From Prorocentrum cordatum (taxonomy: Eukaryota; Sar; Dinophyceae; Prorocentrales; Prorocentraceae), in NCBI GenBank assembly GCA_963575745.1, contig CAUYUJ010000848.1, forward strand, positions 32,501-96,500: a stretch of DNA of 64,000 bases, read 5' to 3'. Both the position numbers and the translations under genes were made by a program. The notes under the pieces were generated by a model. That model was not told where the DNA came from and did not search any database. It saw only the letters and a program-made list of their open reading frames with translations. Below, in pieces: positions 1-10,967 of this stretch. Position 1 is the first letter of the stretch. Every line of letters starts with the position of its first letter.

Positions 1-210
1 TTCTTGAAATTTGATTATATTAGAACAAGAAATGTCATTTTATAGTGTTTTTTGCAAGGGAAACGGATTACAACAAAACAACCGGATCTTGATGACATCG
101 TATTACCTGAGGCTTCCTCACGAAAATGATGAAAATGTAGCTGCGGCCTAGGCGGCGCAGGGGGGCCGTGCACCAGGGGTCCCAACAATAATTATTCTTT
201 AGAATTAATA

Positions 211-320
211 ATGTTCAACATCAACAACATTAACAACAACAACAACAACAACTACTACTACTACTACTACTACGACTTCTACTGCTACTGCTACTGCTAC
301 TGCTACTGCCACTGCTACTG

Positions 321-354
<34 letters not shown>

Positions 355-361
355 GACCACG

Positions 362-407
<46 letters not shown>

Positions 408-690
408 TTACTACTACTACGACTACTACTACTACTACAATTGTAACCACCACAACAGCAGCAATAGCAGCAGTAACACCGAAACCAACGACAACAACAA
501 CACCAACCACAACAACAACAACAACAGCAATAACAACAACAACAACGACAACAACAACGACGACGACGATGACGACGACGACAACGGCAACGACAACAAC
601 GAGAACCACAACAACAAACACAACAACCTTGTCAACGACAGCAGCAACAATAACAATAATAACAACAACATCAACACGAATCACCATTTG
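211..690. repeat. Imperfect trinucleotide microsatellite (ACT)n/(AAC)n
   Basis: ACT and CTG/CTA triplets run from about 250 to 440 and change into AAC, AGC and ACG triplets up to about 690. The long Tyr/Asn and Val reading frames across it are products of the repeat. Bases 1-210 and 691-1004 show no gene or repeat that I recognise. Confidence 0.95.
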
Positions 691-1004
691 AAGACTGATC
701 GCCATTACCAACGCGTATATCCCAAACCATCGGTACCCGCCCTCTTCATCTTCGATCGTACCCCCCTGGGGGTACATCTTCCTGACCTGCCGCGTGTCAT
801 TAGTGCAGCCCCTAAAACGTAGGGAAGAGAGGACGGATGGAAGGGGGAGGGAGAAGGATGGAGCACGGGATTAGAAGGAGAGAGCCTAGGAGCAGAAAAC
901 ACGTGGCAGAACCAGACGAGCTAATCGGCGGGTAAACCCCGACGAGCGGGTCGGAAGGCGGGCCCAAGCGGCCAGGTCGAGCAGGCGGGTTGCTGAAGCG
1001 TGAG

Positions 1005-1200
1005 TCCTGCATGAATCGCGGGGAGATCTCGGGCGATAGCGCGATTCCCGAGTGAATCGCAACGAAAAAAACAAAGCGAGAGCGCGACTCCTGAGCGTCG
1101 AGGGCGCGGCGTTTGAATCAAATGCGAGGAAGTCCCAGGCACGAACGCGATTCCTGTGCGAGGAACTCTCACGCAAGCGCGCGAGTCCTGCACACATTGT
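1005..1200. repeat. Degenerate minisatellite around GCGCGATTCC / GCGAGTCCTGC
   Basis: Related words such as GCGTGAGTCCTGC, GCGCGATTCCCGAG, GCGCGACTCCTGAG, ACGCGATTCCTGTG and GCGCGAGTCCTGC recur every 40-60 bases. The tract lies where EFL exon 2 would be expected if the intron remnant at 1220-4365 were complete. Confidence 0.6.
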
Positions 1201-1672
1201 GAGGACCGTCACGCACATTGTGGGGAAGTGTACATGGGGAGCCAATGTTGTTGGTGGTGGTGGTGTTGTTGTAGTTCGGGGCGCACGTTGGTGATTCATT
1301 CCCTTGTTAAAACCAGGTGCGAGCCCCTGGGGGAGCACTTTGCTGGGAAACACACAATGGTCACCGGGCAGGGGGGAACAACAACAGTTCTTGAGAGATG
1401 AGAACTCAGCAACAACAGAAAACGTCGTGCTGATTTCGCGACGCCTGGAGGAGGAGAGGAAGGAGCACACGAAGACCGAATGACCATCGCAGGCTGCAAC
1501 ACACGCGCAGAGGGAGACTCGAAGACGGCACGGATTGCGCAGGTGATCGCGAGCGGTCGCTGGTAGCGCGGCAACTTCCTGGAAACGCACGAGGCAAGTA
1601 TGCACGTCGCTTGAATTATATCCGACCCCCTCCCTCCCCTCTCGCGCCTCCCTCCCACCCTGCCTCACTTCG

Positions 1673-1856
1673 GTATCGTTTAGCCGGTCCCCATCCCCAT
1701 CCCCATCCCCTTCGAGACCCCCACCAAATTACGACCTCAGTTAGGGATACACCCCTCGAAACCCGAAGCGGACGACCTATATCCCCATCTAGGGGGGTAA
1801 ATCGGCCCGTGGGGCCCAGACCACGCCGCTGGGGACGGGAATCGGCTAAACGATAC
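1673..1856. mobile_element. MITE-like element with 14 bp perfect terminal inverted repeats
   Basis: The left end GTATCGTTTAGCCG (1673-1686) is the exact reverse complement of the right end (1843-1856), and the similarity continues inward imperfectly through CCCCATCCCC. The homologous intron positions near 18215 and 38030 lack the element, giving CCTCACTCACTCG-type uninterrupted sequence. A TCACT word on each side is a possible target-site duplication. It has no coding capacity. Confidence 0.75.
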
Positions 1857-1967
1857 TCATCACTCACTCGACCTCCCTACCCCCCTCCTGGGCAGACGTG
1901 GGAGAGCCCCTCGCATGTGCTCGGAGGCCCGCGGTCAAAACGACTGCGCAGACGCGCGTGCACCATT

Positions 1968-2760
1968 CCCCAAACAATGCTTGCGCCGAGGGGCTCGCCC
2001 TTCTCGCCTCCTATGGCACTGGGCCTGGTCTGGCCCTCGCTCCGACGTCCATTCCCTGTGTTTTTGCTCGGTTTCGTGCGTGGCTTTTTTCGCAGGATGA
2101 TCCAGGATGCTCCTTAATACCATTCCCCGTGTTTTTGCCCGCCTTCGTGCGTGGCTTTTTCGCAGGATTCTCCAGGATGCTCCTTCATAATCCCCGCCGA
2201 GAAAAAGTGCACGCGCCCGAGCGACACCGAGTGGTCGTCGCTTCGGCCGGCTTGTGACCGCCGGTCGCCGCCCGTCGCCGACGTCCGTCGCCGCCACCTG
2301 CGCGGGGCCCCGGTGTCGGCCCTGCCGGCCTTCGGGCCATCGGTCGCCGCCCGTCCGTGGCCGCCACCGTGGCGCTGCCTCGGGCTGCTGTGCCTTGCCC
2401 TGCCCTGCTTCAGACTGGTCTGCAGTGCGTCGCCTGGCGTTACACTGCGTCGCGGTGCGTCGCAGTGCTCTGCACTGCTCTGCGTTGCGTTGCAGTGCCA
2501 TCTCGTCGATCTGCACTGCTGTGCGCTGCTCTGCATGGCTCGCATTGCGTGGCATGGCGTCCCGTTGTGTCGCATTGCCTTACATTGGTTTGCATTGCTG
2601 CGCATTGCCTTACATGCCCTTGCACTGCGTTGCATTTCTTCGCGTTGCGTTAAATTGATTTGCATTGCTTTGCATAACATAGATTGCACCACGTGGATTG
2701 CATCACCTAGAGTGCACCACATTGACTGCACCACCTCGAATGCACCGCGTTGATTGCAAG
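1968..2760 (-). repeat. Compound three-module repeat, copy 1 (reverse orientation)
   Basis: Reading on the minus strand the modules are GTGGTGCAA words (2760-2650), GCAATGC/GCAACGC words (2650-2390), GGCGGCGACGG words (2390-2230), then a tail with AATGCTTGCGCCGAGGGGCTC near 1975. The same order occurs at 14376-15115, and the last modules at 15360-16256. A foldback element interrupts this copy at 2033-2227. Confidence 0.7.
2033..2227. mobile_element. Foldback element of the CTCGGACGT family, with internal duplication
   Basis: The ends CTCGCTCCGACGTCC and GCGCCCGAGCG are inverted copies of each other. The internal block with GTTTTTGC, TTCGTGCGTGGCTTTTT and CAGGATGCTCCTT is duplicated (about 2057-2116 and 2130-2190). 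Single-block relatives are at 23122-23248 and 43697-43820. Confidence 0.7.
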
Positions 2761-3363
2761 TAAATCATTGTTTGGAGTCCACACTGGCTACCATGCTTCT
2801 TCGGGTCAGCTTGTTGGCACAGGCACCCATGTGCATGCTCCCGATTACACAGCCAGACCACATGTTACATAAACAATGTAACGCAATTGCGGTGCGGATC
2901 GATCAGCACAACCAGACTGCCGCATCAGAGACGATACGGGAACGGATCAAGAGAACGATTCGAAATCGGGGCAGGAGAACCCAGAATCGAATCGACAACT
3001 CGGATCGGCGATCAAAACGAGTCGTGTCGGCAGACATCTGCAGCCAAGTCGGGAGAAGTCGAATCGCCAGACATTGGCAAGCGAATAGGCCTCCATTGAG
3101 GAATGGGCGTCCAACATCGGATTCCGAAGTCGAGTCAAATCGGAATCGGAGGCCATCGAAATCGAATCGAATCGAATCGGAGGAATCGAAATGAGCCCTG
3201 TCGGGGGGGACCGCAAAACGAGGCCCGCACCCCCCCCTAGCATTCTCGGGGACGTCACACTCCAGGCACTGTGCGTAGTCCGTAGACAGCCCGGCGGTAT
3301 CGGAGGGGGCAAGGCATTGCTCGCACGCCCAACCAGATTGTCCCGCTCAACCAAGGATGACAG

Positions 3364-3650
3364 GGTTGCATGAGGAGGAGGAGGAGGAGGAGGAGGACGA
3401 GGAGAAGGAGGAGGAGGAGGAGAAAGAAGAGGAGGAGGGGTGTGGGGAGGAGGAGGAGGAGGAGGAGGAGGAGGAGGAGGAGGAGGAGAAGGAGGAGGAG
3501 GAGGAGGAGGAGAAGAGGATAAGGAGGAGAGAAGGAGGAGGAAGAAGAAGAGGTGGATGGTGATGGGTGGGAGGAGGAGGAGGGGGAGGAGGAGGAGGAG
3601 GAGGAGGAGGAGGAGGAGGAGGAGGAGGCGGAGGAGGAGGAGGAGGAGGA

Positions 3651-3683
<33 letters not shown>

Positions 3684-3800
3684 GAGGAGGAGGAGGAGGA
3701 GGAGGAGGAGGAGGAGGAGGAGGAGTGGAGGAGGAGGAGGAGGAGGAGGAGGAGGAGGAGGAGGGGAAGGAGGAGGAGGAGGAAGAAGGAGAGGAGGAAA
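3364..3800. repeat. (GGA)n microsatellite inside the broken EFL intron
   Basis: Almost uninterrupted GGA/GAG triplets with a short GGATGGTGATGGGTGG break near 3555 and an eleven-G run near 3650. The Glu/Gly/Arg and Pro/Ser frames here are repeat products. Confidence 0.97.
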
Positions 3801-4386
3801 TATGCCTCGGGGGGGATCGGAATGTCAGTTGCTTCGACGTCACGGCACGGCACGAATCGGGCCGCAACGTTTGCTCGTACCGCCTCCAGTCTGACTGGCA
3901 CGTGGCAGTTGCCAGGCAGAGCGGGGGTACCTGCAGCCGATCTGTCCAGCGATACATGGCATGTGCAGATGCTATCAGCAGATGTGGTACCACCGCGGTA
4001 GATGCGAAAGGCAGGGATGAGAGAGGAGGGAGGGGAGAAAGGCGAGGGGAAAAAAAGCCTGGAGGGGGGTGGGGGGGGACAGGCCAAGCTAGGCTTGCGC
4101 GCGGCCGATTCTGGCATGGGGCCGACGTTGCGGCGGGAGCGTCAAGTTGAAGAACGAAAGACGCTGGGGCGTGGGAACATCCAAAATACAACCATGACAT
4201 TTGCGCGTCAAGTAAACCAGATGCATGAGTATCGGGGCTGAGAGGCCGTATTGTTCAGACTGGGTGATTGTACAGGGAGGACTGGGAGAGGGTAGGGGAG
4301 GGAGAGGGGACGGAGGGGAGACGAAGAGGAGGCTGCGGATGACGCAGTGGCGGCGACCCCCAATCCTTCTCCGAGTTGGCCGGCAT

Positions 4387-5160
4387 GGCTGCCGCACCCC
4401 CGAGCTGGCTTACGTGACGGGGCTTACTGCCAGGCGACTCCCTTGAGCCTCCGACCAGCAGGAGGGACGACAGGAGATTGCAAGAAAGAGAAGAAGCAGG
4501 ACACTTAGTACTTGCCCGACTCGATTGAAGACGCATGCGTGAACAGAAACATGGAAATACAGGGGTCAGCAACCTGGCAAGTCACACATGAAACACCACA
4601 AATGCACGCCATACATGTCCGCATGCGCGTGCGCATCGTTTACACATGAAGGCGCTGGCGCTGCGCGCCAGGCACCGTACCCCTGTATCACTGCACAATG
4701 ATGTTCGGATTTGCGTTACGGGAACGAGCTAGGGCCGAAACGAGCTTCCCTGGGTTATCATGAATGGGTGTAGTAAGTGGCACGGGTGAGGACTAATGAA
4801 GCAACAGTTGGTCTCGCAATTAGGGCGTGCGGCACGCGCGTCAACAAATGGGGCACGTGAGGCTCGAGGAGGCCAACACGGAAGCGGATATGGCTAATAC
4901 CCTGGAAGCCCCAAAGTAACTGTCCTTTGACTCGGGGGCGGAAGAAACAGGAATAGACTATCATCCGTCTGCCAAGATACAATCCGTAAGAGACATCTCT
5001 GACAATATGGAAGGGCAAGTACTACTACACTGCAGTCAAAGGACGTTGCCTGGCGCGCGCTACCGAAATACAAGAGGCACCGATCACTAGCACGAAGAAG
5101 ATCGCATGGCACTTGGGAGATTTGGCATGACATAAAAAACAAGCGGCCAAGAGCATTGGA
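4387..5160 (-). other. Upstream flank of the broken EFL copy, with spliced-leader-like word
   Basis: The minus strand carries GGCTCAAG at 4449-4442, 56 bases before the ATG; the same word is at 40845-40838 in the split copy. The stretch 4650-4720 (GCTGCGCGCCAGGCAC) resembles 41220-41290 upstream of that copy, so this is homologous 5' flanking DNA. I see no other gene here. Confidence 0.55.
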
Positions 5161-5169
5161 ATGGGCGCT

Positions 5170-5480
5170 CCCCAAGATACAAAACCGTTTCCCAAAGAAC
5201 CGTTACCCCTGAGCCGCTTCCCCAGAACCGCTTCCCCGGAAAGCCGTTTCCTCGGAGACCCATTCTCCCGAGACCCCTTCCCCAAAAGACCGTTTCCTCG
5301 GAACCGTTTCCCCGGAATCGTTTCCCCGGAACCGTTTTCCCCGAACCGTTTCCCTGGATCCGCTACCCCGGAGCCGTTTCCCCCGAACCGCTTCCCCGGA
5401 CCGTTTCCCCGGACCCTCTTCCCTGCGTGGAACCTCCCCGAAACCGTTTCCCCAGACACCGCGTTCCCAGTACCACTTCT
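5170..5480. repeat. Minisatellite of GGAACCGTTTCCCC-like units
   Basis: Units of 16-19 bases (CCGTTTCCCCGGAAC and variants) repeat about 17 times. The word GGAACCG is shared with the array at 7530-7810. Confidence 0.9.
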
Positions 5481-5489
5481 CGCGGGAGG

Positions 5490-5800
5490 ATGAAGGAGGA
5501 ATGAGGGAGGGATGAAAGATGAAGGAAGGAGGAATGAGGGAGGGAGGGAGGAAGGGAAGGATGAGGGATGAGGTAGGCGGGAGGGGGGGACGAAGGAGGA
5601 GAGAGGGCTGGATGCATGAGGGAGGGATGAGGGAGGGAGGTGAGGGTTCGGGTGAAGGAGGGACAACGAGGGATGGGATGAGGGAGGTAAGGATGAGGGA
5701 GGGAGGGCGGAAGGATGAGTGATAAGGGACGAAGAGAAGTACGGGGTACGAGAGACGAGGGAGGACGGAGGGAGGAGGAGGAGGAGGAGGAGGAGGAAGA
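5490..5800. repeat. Purine-rich GAGGGAGGGATGA repeat
   Basis: Imperfect repeats of GAGGGAGGGATGAGG and GGAGGAATGAGG, ending in GGA triplets before 5800. Confidence 0.85.
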
Positions 5801-5989
5801 GGAGGCATCGTCCGCTGAAGCGGCCCAAAAGAACCACCCTGTACTTGCGACAAGCCGTGCAAGTGCTGCTGAGCACAAGGGATGTCCCAGGAGAACGGGC
5901 CAAACCAGATCGGATCACCTCAAGTGCGGACATCTCTGAACCAAGAGTTGGAGGGATGAGGCAGGGAGGGATGAGGCATGCGAAGAAGT

Positions 5990-7460
5990 AGGACGGATGA
6001 GTGATGAAAAGGAAGGAGGGACGAGGGATTGGTCGGGCGGGCGGACCCTTCCGGGAGGCTCGGGTCGGTCGGGCGGGACCCTGACTGGCGGGTCTGGTCG
6101 GGCGGGCGGGACATGAAAAGATTGCGCATCATCGAGCTGGCACGAGAGTACCCTAACAAGCGGATCGGGTCGGGCAGGCGGGACATTAATGTATGGCGCA
6201 GATTCGAGGTGGGACGCGAATATCCTGACGGGCGGGTCGGGTCGGGTCGGGTGGGCAGGCCCTAAAAAGCGGGACGGGTCGAATCGGGCGGGCGGACTCT
6301 AACGGGCGGGTCGGGTCGGGCGGGCGGGACATTACAGATGATGCACCACGGGTCGGGCGGGCGGGCGGACTCTAACGGGCGGGACGGGTCGGGTCGGGCG
6401 CGCGGATCCTAACGGGCGGGTCGGGCCGGGTCGGGTGGGAAGACCCTGACGGGCGGGACAGTGGTGACAGGTCGGATCGGGCGGCTGGGACATGAACAAA
6501 TGCGCAGACTCGAGGTGGGACGCGAGCATCCTAACGGGCGGGTCGGGTCGGTCGAGCGGGCGGACCCTAACAGTCAGAACGGGTCTGATCGGGCGAGCGG
6601 GACATAAAGATTGATGCATCATCCAAATGGCATGCGAGTGCCCTAACGGGCGGGTCGGGTCGGGCGGACCCTAACGAGCGGGTCGGGTCGGGTCGGGGGG
6701 GCGGGACATTAAAATATTGCGCATCATCGAAATGGAACGCGAATACCCTAACGGGCGGGTCGGGTCCGGCGGGCGGGGGCCGGACCCTAACAGGCGGGTC
6801 CGCTCGGGCGGGCAAGACCCTAACGGGCAGGACGGGCAGGGCGGGCGGGCGGACCCTAACGGGCGGGACGGGTCTGGTCGGGAGGGCGGACCCTAACGAG
6901 CGGGTCGGCTCGGGTTGCGCGGGCGGGACACGAATGTATGATGCATCATCGACGCGGCTACCCTAACGGGCGGGACGGGTAGGGCGGACCCTAAACGGGC
7001 GGGACGAATCGGGTATGGCGGGCGGACCCTAACGGGCGGGACGGGTAGGGTTGGGCGGGCGGGACAATAAAAGATGATGCATCATCGAGCTGGTACGCCA
7101 CTACCCGAACGGGCGGAACGGGTCTGGTGGGCGGGCGGACCCTGACGGGCGGGTCGCGGCGGGTCGGGCGGGCGGAACATTAAAGTATGATGCATCATCA
7201 AGTTGGCACGCGAATACCCTAACGGGCTGGACGGGTCGGGCGGGCCGACCCATACGGGCGGGACGGGTCGGGTCGGGCGGGCGGACCCTCACGGGCGGGA
7301 TAGGCCGGGTTGGGCGTGCGGGACATGACATTATGGTGCATCATCGAAATGGCACGCGACTACCCTAACGGGCGGGACGGGTCGGGCGGACCCTAACAGG
7401 CGGGCCGGGTCGGGCGGGCGGACCCTAACGGGCGGGTCGGGGCGGGCGGGCGGGCGGGGG
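5990..7460. repeat. 1.5 kb minisatellite of CCCTAACGGGCGGGTCGG units
   Basis: Two interleaved unit types recur: a GC-rich one (CCCTAACGGGCGGGTCGG with GGGCGGGCGGA) and a spacer of about 50 bases containing the palindrome GATGATGCATCATC plus GGCACGCGA. The spacer recurs about every 120-250 bases (near 6120, 6340, 6610, 6715, 6940, 7075, 7190, 7335). The Arg/Pro-rich frames are repeat products. Confidence 0.92.
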
Positions 7461-7529
7461 CCGGAGCACCCGGCTCGAGCACCTGGCCCGGAGCACTGCG
7501 AGTACGCAGAGTGCCTGGAGTGTCTGGAG

Positions 7530-7810
7530 CACCAAATGGGCCGATCCTGTCCTGTGGAACCAGTCCTGCGGAACCTGGCTCGTGGAACTGGTCCTGCGGA
7601 ACCAGGCGTGTGGAACCAATTCTGTGGAACCGGTCCTGTGGAACCGGTCCTGGGGAACTGGTTCCGCGGAACCAAATCCGCGGAACCGGTCCCGTGGAAC
7701 CGGTCCTGTGGAACCGGTTCCGCGGAACCGGTTCTGCGGAACCGGTCCTGTTGAACCAGTCGTCTGTTGAACCGGTTTCTGTTGAACCGGTCGTCTGTTG
7801 AACCGGGCTT
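7530..7810. repeat. 18 bp minisatellite of GGAACCGGTCCTGT units
   Basis: About 15 tandem units, most containing the palindromic core GGAACCGGTTCC or its variants. Bases 7811-8090 contain nothing recognisable. Confidence 0.9.
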
Positions 7811-8093
7811 CTGCCCTCCCCAGATCGTGAACACCCCCGTGCCTAAGATTGAAGCATATCTCCGTGCGTCAGTTCTTCCTGCGAGAAGACCAAAAAGAAC
7901 ATTACCCAGCGCAGACTTCAAACATACCAGCAGACTGAAACACCTGGAGTGGGCTGGACTGGCCTGAACTGGGTAGACCAGATCCTACACTACAAAGCAA
8001 TCGCGGCACCATCAAATCAACTGCGCGTTTCCGCGCTGAGTTATGCATACCCGTCAGTATACGCATTATGGTGCTAAGAGTTTCCCAGTCTGT

Positions 8094-8510
8094 CCTTGAA
8101 CGGCCCGGCCCAAGACGCCTCCAAGATGACCAAGATGGCCCCCAGACGGCCCAGGATGCCTTCCAGACGGCTCCAAGAGGACCTCCAGGAGACCCAACGC
8201 ATGCATTTCTCTGAAGCGCTTCCGTGATTCTAGCATTCTCGCCTGTTCGGGCTTCCGACGCTCCAGGACGGCCCCACAGGCCCCCAAAATCACCCCAAGG
8301 TGGGCCCAAGAGACAATCGAGAGGCCCGCAAGACGCCCGCAAGAAGGGCTCCAAGACGGCCTCAGAGGGCCGAGGAGCCGCACCAAAAACGCTCCGCGGA
8401 CCTCAAGGCGGCCCTAAAACACCCAATGAGAAGCCCACAACTCTCCAGAGGAGCCCCCTAAGGCGGCCTCCGACGGCCAACAAAATCTCTTAGAGGCCCC
8501 CAAAAACCGG
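8094..8510. repeat. CCAAGA-word dispersed repeat, locus 1
   Basis: Irregular repetition of CCAAGANGGCC and CCCCCAAAA words, with the landmark TTCTCGCCTGTTCGGGCTTC near 8238, a form also seen near 28180 and 29730. Confidence 0.75.
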
Positions 8511-8539
8511 CACGAGGCCACTCGGCCTAAAGAGGTCTG

Positions 8540-8635
8540 ATACGCCTCCTCCTCCTCCTCCTCCTCCTCCTCCTCCTCCGCCTCCTCCTCCGCCTCCTCC
8601 TCCTGCTATTTCTGGTCCTCCTCCTCCTCCTCTTT
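8540..8635. repeat. (CTC)n microsatellite
   Basis: CTC triplets with occasional GCC. Confidence 0.95.
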
Positions 8636-8829
8636 CCTGTCTCTCCGAGTTTCCCCCAGGGGATCCAGAACGGTTGGGGGAACACATAGTCCAATAACTT
8701 GGACAGACATTGGCCCAACGATTGACCGCATGGGCGTCTTCAACAGGCAGGGGCGGCGGCGGCGGTGGTTTGCCGTAGGCGTCTTCGATAAAAGGGAGTC
8801 GTCGACGATGCGATGGTCTGCTTTAGCTG

Positions 8830-9240
8830 CTGTTGAAGGTATCTCCCTGTTGTGATGTGGGATGGGACAGGGGAATCAGACCCCCTCTGACTCATGTGCG
8901 TCCGCGGCCACTACAGCCCCACAAAACCAGCATGACCACCACGGCCACACTGCAAGTCATGAGCCCCGCAAAGCCGGAGAACAGCACGAGACCGATAAGA
9001 ACCTCCGAGCTTCATGAAGCTCACGATCTCGATACGGCAGAGGAACCCCGCGAAGTCCCCGAGTCCTACACATACCATGAGACACATGATCCAGGACGCT
9101 CAGCGTGCATCATAGTTCCAACGTTTGATCAGCGAAGCGCAGCGAGCGGTGGACATCTTGTACACAACATGAACAGCTTACGGCACGCATACATACGCAA
9201 GTTCACATATGGTTATTACGGTGCTAATCCTACCGTAGCC
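8830..9240. other. EFL 3' spacer shared with 46760-47350
   Basis: Blocks such as CAGCCCCACA, GACCACCACGGCCA, GAGCCCCGCAAAG, ATGATCCAGGACGC and GGTG(A/G)(A/G)CATCTTG recur in the same order downstream of the EFL copy at 47540. On the minus strand some conserved blocks could encode short hydrophobic stretches, but no frame is open in both copies. It may be a long 3' untranslated or intergenic region, or the remains of a neighbouring gene. Confidence 0.5.
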
Positions 9241-9395
9241 ACAGTAGATGGCGCCACCCGTTGCCAAGCGAATGTCATACCAAAACCTATGGCACGGCCG
9301 GGGCGGGCACACGCTCTCTCAGAAATGGCGGGAAGACCATGGGCACTGTGTGTGGTCAAACAAGATCGCGTCAACTACGGGATATCTCTCCAGGC

Positions 9396-10820
9396 TTACT
9401 TCTTCTTGCCGCCGGCGCCGCCCTCCTCCTTGCGCTCACACGAGATGACCTTGCCAAGCATCACAACGCCGTTGCCGTCCATGAACGCCACGCGCGACAG
9501 GCCCTCGCAATTCTTAAAGGTGTCGCACACCAGCGGCTGCTGAGGCTGGAAGCTGCACTGAGCCATCTCGTTGGACTTGAGGGAGTGCGGGTCCTCCATC
9601 TTCTTGCCGCCCGTCTCCTTGCCCATCTTCCACTTCAGCTTGCTGATGCGGCACGCCGCGCGCCCACAACGCACGAATCCGATCGGAGAGTATCCGACCT
9701 TGATCTCGTTGGGGATATCGAGCACCTGGATCTGCGCGTCGAACTCCTTCGTCTGACCCAGCGTGGTGTCCTTCTTGTAGACCATCACGTCGCCCGAGCG
9801 GGGCATGTTGTTCTTGTCGAGGCCCTTGATGTTGAGGCCAACGTTGTCCCCAGGGTTGGCAAAGTCGACGCGCTGGTGGTGCATCTCCACGGTGAACACC
9901 TTGCCAGTGCACGGATTCGAAGCGGTGTGCGTGGGAAGGAACACTACCTCCTCGCCCGGCTTCACCACGCCCTGCTCCACGCGCCCAGCGAGCACATCGC
10001 CGACACCCTTGATCTTGTAAATGCCGGAGATCGGCATGCGCATTGGCGCGCTGGTGGGACGCTCCGGCACGCGGCACATCACGTCAAGCACATCGTAGAC
10101 GGTGTCCACGTGGATGGTCTCCTTGCCGTACTCGACATCGCAGCCCTTCCACCAGCCCATGTTGTCAGACTTTTTCAGAAGGTTGTCGCCCATCCAGCCA
10201 GAGATGGGCATCACCGGCGTCCCCTTCTCGACGAAGTCCTTCTTCCAGCCAACCTTGACCAACATGCTCTTCATCTCGTTTGCGATCTCGTCATAGCGGG
10301 ACTGCTTGTATCCGGCGGTGTCACAGTCCATCTTGTTGACGCCAATACAGATCTGCTTCACGCCCAGCAGGTTGATCAAGCGGGAGTGCTGGCGAGTCTG
10401 CCCCTGGATCTCGCCAGCCTTGTGGTTGCCTTTGGCGATGGCGGTCGTGAAGTTACCGTCGGCCGGGACCATGATAAGCGCAACGTCCGCCTGGGAAGCG
10501 CCGGTGATCATGTTCTTGATGAAATCGCGATGGCCTGGGGCATCGATGACGGTGTAGTGCCACTTCTCGGTGTAGAACTCCTTGGTGGTGCAAGCGATGG
10601 TCACGCCGCGCTCGCGCTCCTCCTTCTGGCGGTCCATGTAGAACGCGAAGGCGAAGGAGCCCTTGCCCAGGCGCTCGGCCTCCGCCTTCAGCTTCTCGAG
10701 CTCGCGCTCGGGCAGTCCGCCCAGCTCGAAGATCAGGCGGCCGGTGGTGGTGCTCTTGCCACTGTCGACATGGCCGCAGATCACAATGGACAGATGCTCC
10801 TTCTCGGAATTTGCCGGCAT
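9396..10820 (-). CDS. EFL: Elongation factor-like GTPase EFL, intronless copy 1
   Basis: This 474-residue translation GTPase delivers aminoacyl-tRNA to the ribosome in lineages that use EFL instead of EF-1alpha. Motifs seen: P-loop GHVDSGKST at 16-24, GVTI switch I region at 72-75, DAPGH at 93-97, NKMD at 162-165 and SGW at 207-209, then the beta-barrel domains II and III (about 250-455) and a GGAGGKKK basic tail. FELGGLPERELEKLKAEAE and FAFYMDRQKEERERG are EFL rather than EF-1alpha signatures. The start is the ATG of MPANSEK, which is also the exon 1 start in the split copies. No intron is present: the codons for MPANSEK and EHLSIV are directly joined. Transcription is probably completed by spliced-leader trans-splicing. 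The paralogs encode the same protein with synonymous differences. Confidence 0.97.
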   Translation of the reverse strand: MPANSEKEHLSIVICGHVDSGKSTTTGRLIFELGGLPERELEKLKAEAERLGKGSFAFAFYMDRQKEERERGVTIACTTKEFYTEKWHYTVIDAPGHRDFIKNMITGASQADVALIMVPADGNFTTAIAKGNHKAGEIQGQTRQHSRLINLLGVKQICIGVNKMDCDTAGYKQSRYDEIANEMKSMLVKVGWKKDFVEKGTPVMPISGWMGDNLLKKSDNMGWWKGCDVEYGKETIHVDTVYDVLDVMCRVPERPTSAPMRMPISGIYKIKGVGDVLAGRVEQGVVKPGEEVVFLPTHTASNPCTGKVFTVEMHHQRVDFANPGDNVGLNIKGLDKNNMPRSGDVMVYKKDTTLGQTKEFDAQIQVLDIPNEIKVGYSPIGFVRCGRAACRISKLKWKMGKETGGKKMEDPHSLKSNEMAQCSFQPQQPLVCDTFKNCEGLSRVAFMDGNGVVMLGKVISCERKEEGGAGGKKK

Positions 10821-10967
10821 TGCTGCGCTGCTTCGCTGAAGTGGCTCAGACCCGCGAGATCCCCCCCCGTCTAATGACGCTTGAACCTCGAGCCAGCGTT
10901 AAGGACGCAAGCCAGCTGCATCTCATCTGCGAGCCGGTCGCTGCAAGTCAAGCTGCCCTTTGACTTA
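10821..10967 (-). promoter_or_regulatory. EFL 5' leader with relic spliced-leader words and probable trans-splice acceptor
   Basis: On the minus strand a candidate acceptor CCCTCACAG ends at 10968, giving a leader of 147 bases. About 60 bases before the ATG (10895-10880) the leader reads TGGCTCGAGGTTCAAG, two overlapping near-copies of the dinoflagellate spliced-leader end TTTTGGCTCAAG. The acceptor and relic words are also present before the copies at 31758, 47540 and 49495. The acceptor assignment is an inference. Confidence 0.55.

Larger units (their letters stand above)
1220..4386 (-). pseudogene. EFL: Broken EFL copy: exon 1 plus intron remnant, exon 2 missing
   Basis: Exon 1 is at 4366-4386 and reads MPANSEK followed by GA, the same donor as the two split EFL copies. 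The following DNA on the minus strand is homologous to their introns in the same order: the CTTCGACGTC/GGCACGTGGCAGTTGCCAG block near 3830-3915, the GCGGATCGATC block near 2890, the GACCGAATGACCATCGCAG block at 1470, and a CTACATGGG-like block near 1228 that lies about 40-60 bases from the acceptor in the other copies. No EFL exon 2 follows: bases 1-1220 hold a minisatellite and a microsatellite. I infer that exon 2 was deleted or displaced, so the copy cannot make EFL. If exon 2 lies beyond the window edge, the intron would have to extend past base 1. Confidence 0.75.

Noticed and set aside
5990-7460. CCCTAAC words suggesting an internal telomere repeat
   Set aside because: CCCTAAC occurs singly within a longer GC-rich unit. 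There is no run of CCCTAAA or similar telomeric units.
9261-10874. Long plus-strand reading frame (537 codons) opposite the EFL gene, with equivalents opposite every copy
   Set aside because: EFL codons end mostly in G or C, which removes stops from the complementary frame. The frame repeats wherever EFL is present, and its His/Leu/Val-rich product has no recognisable domain.
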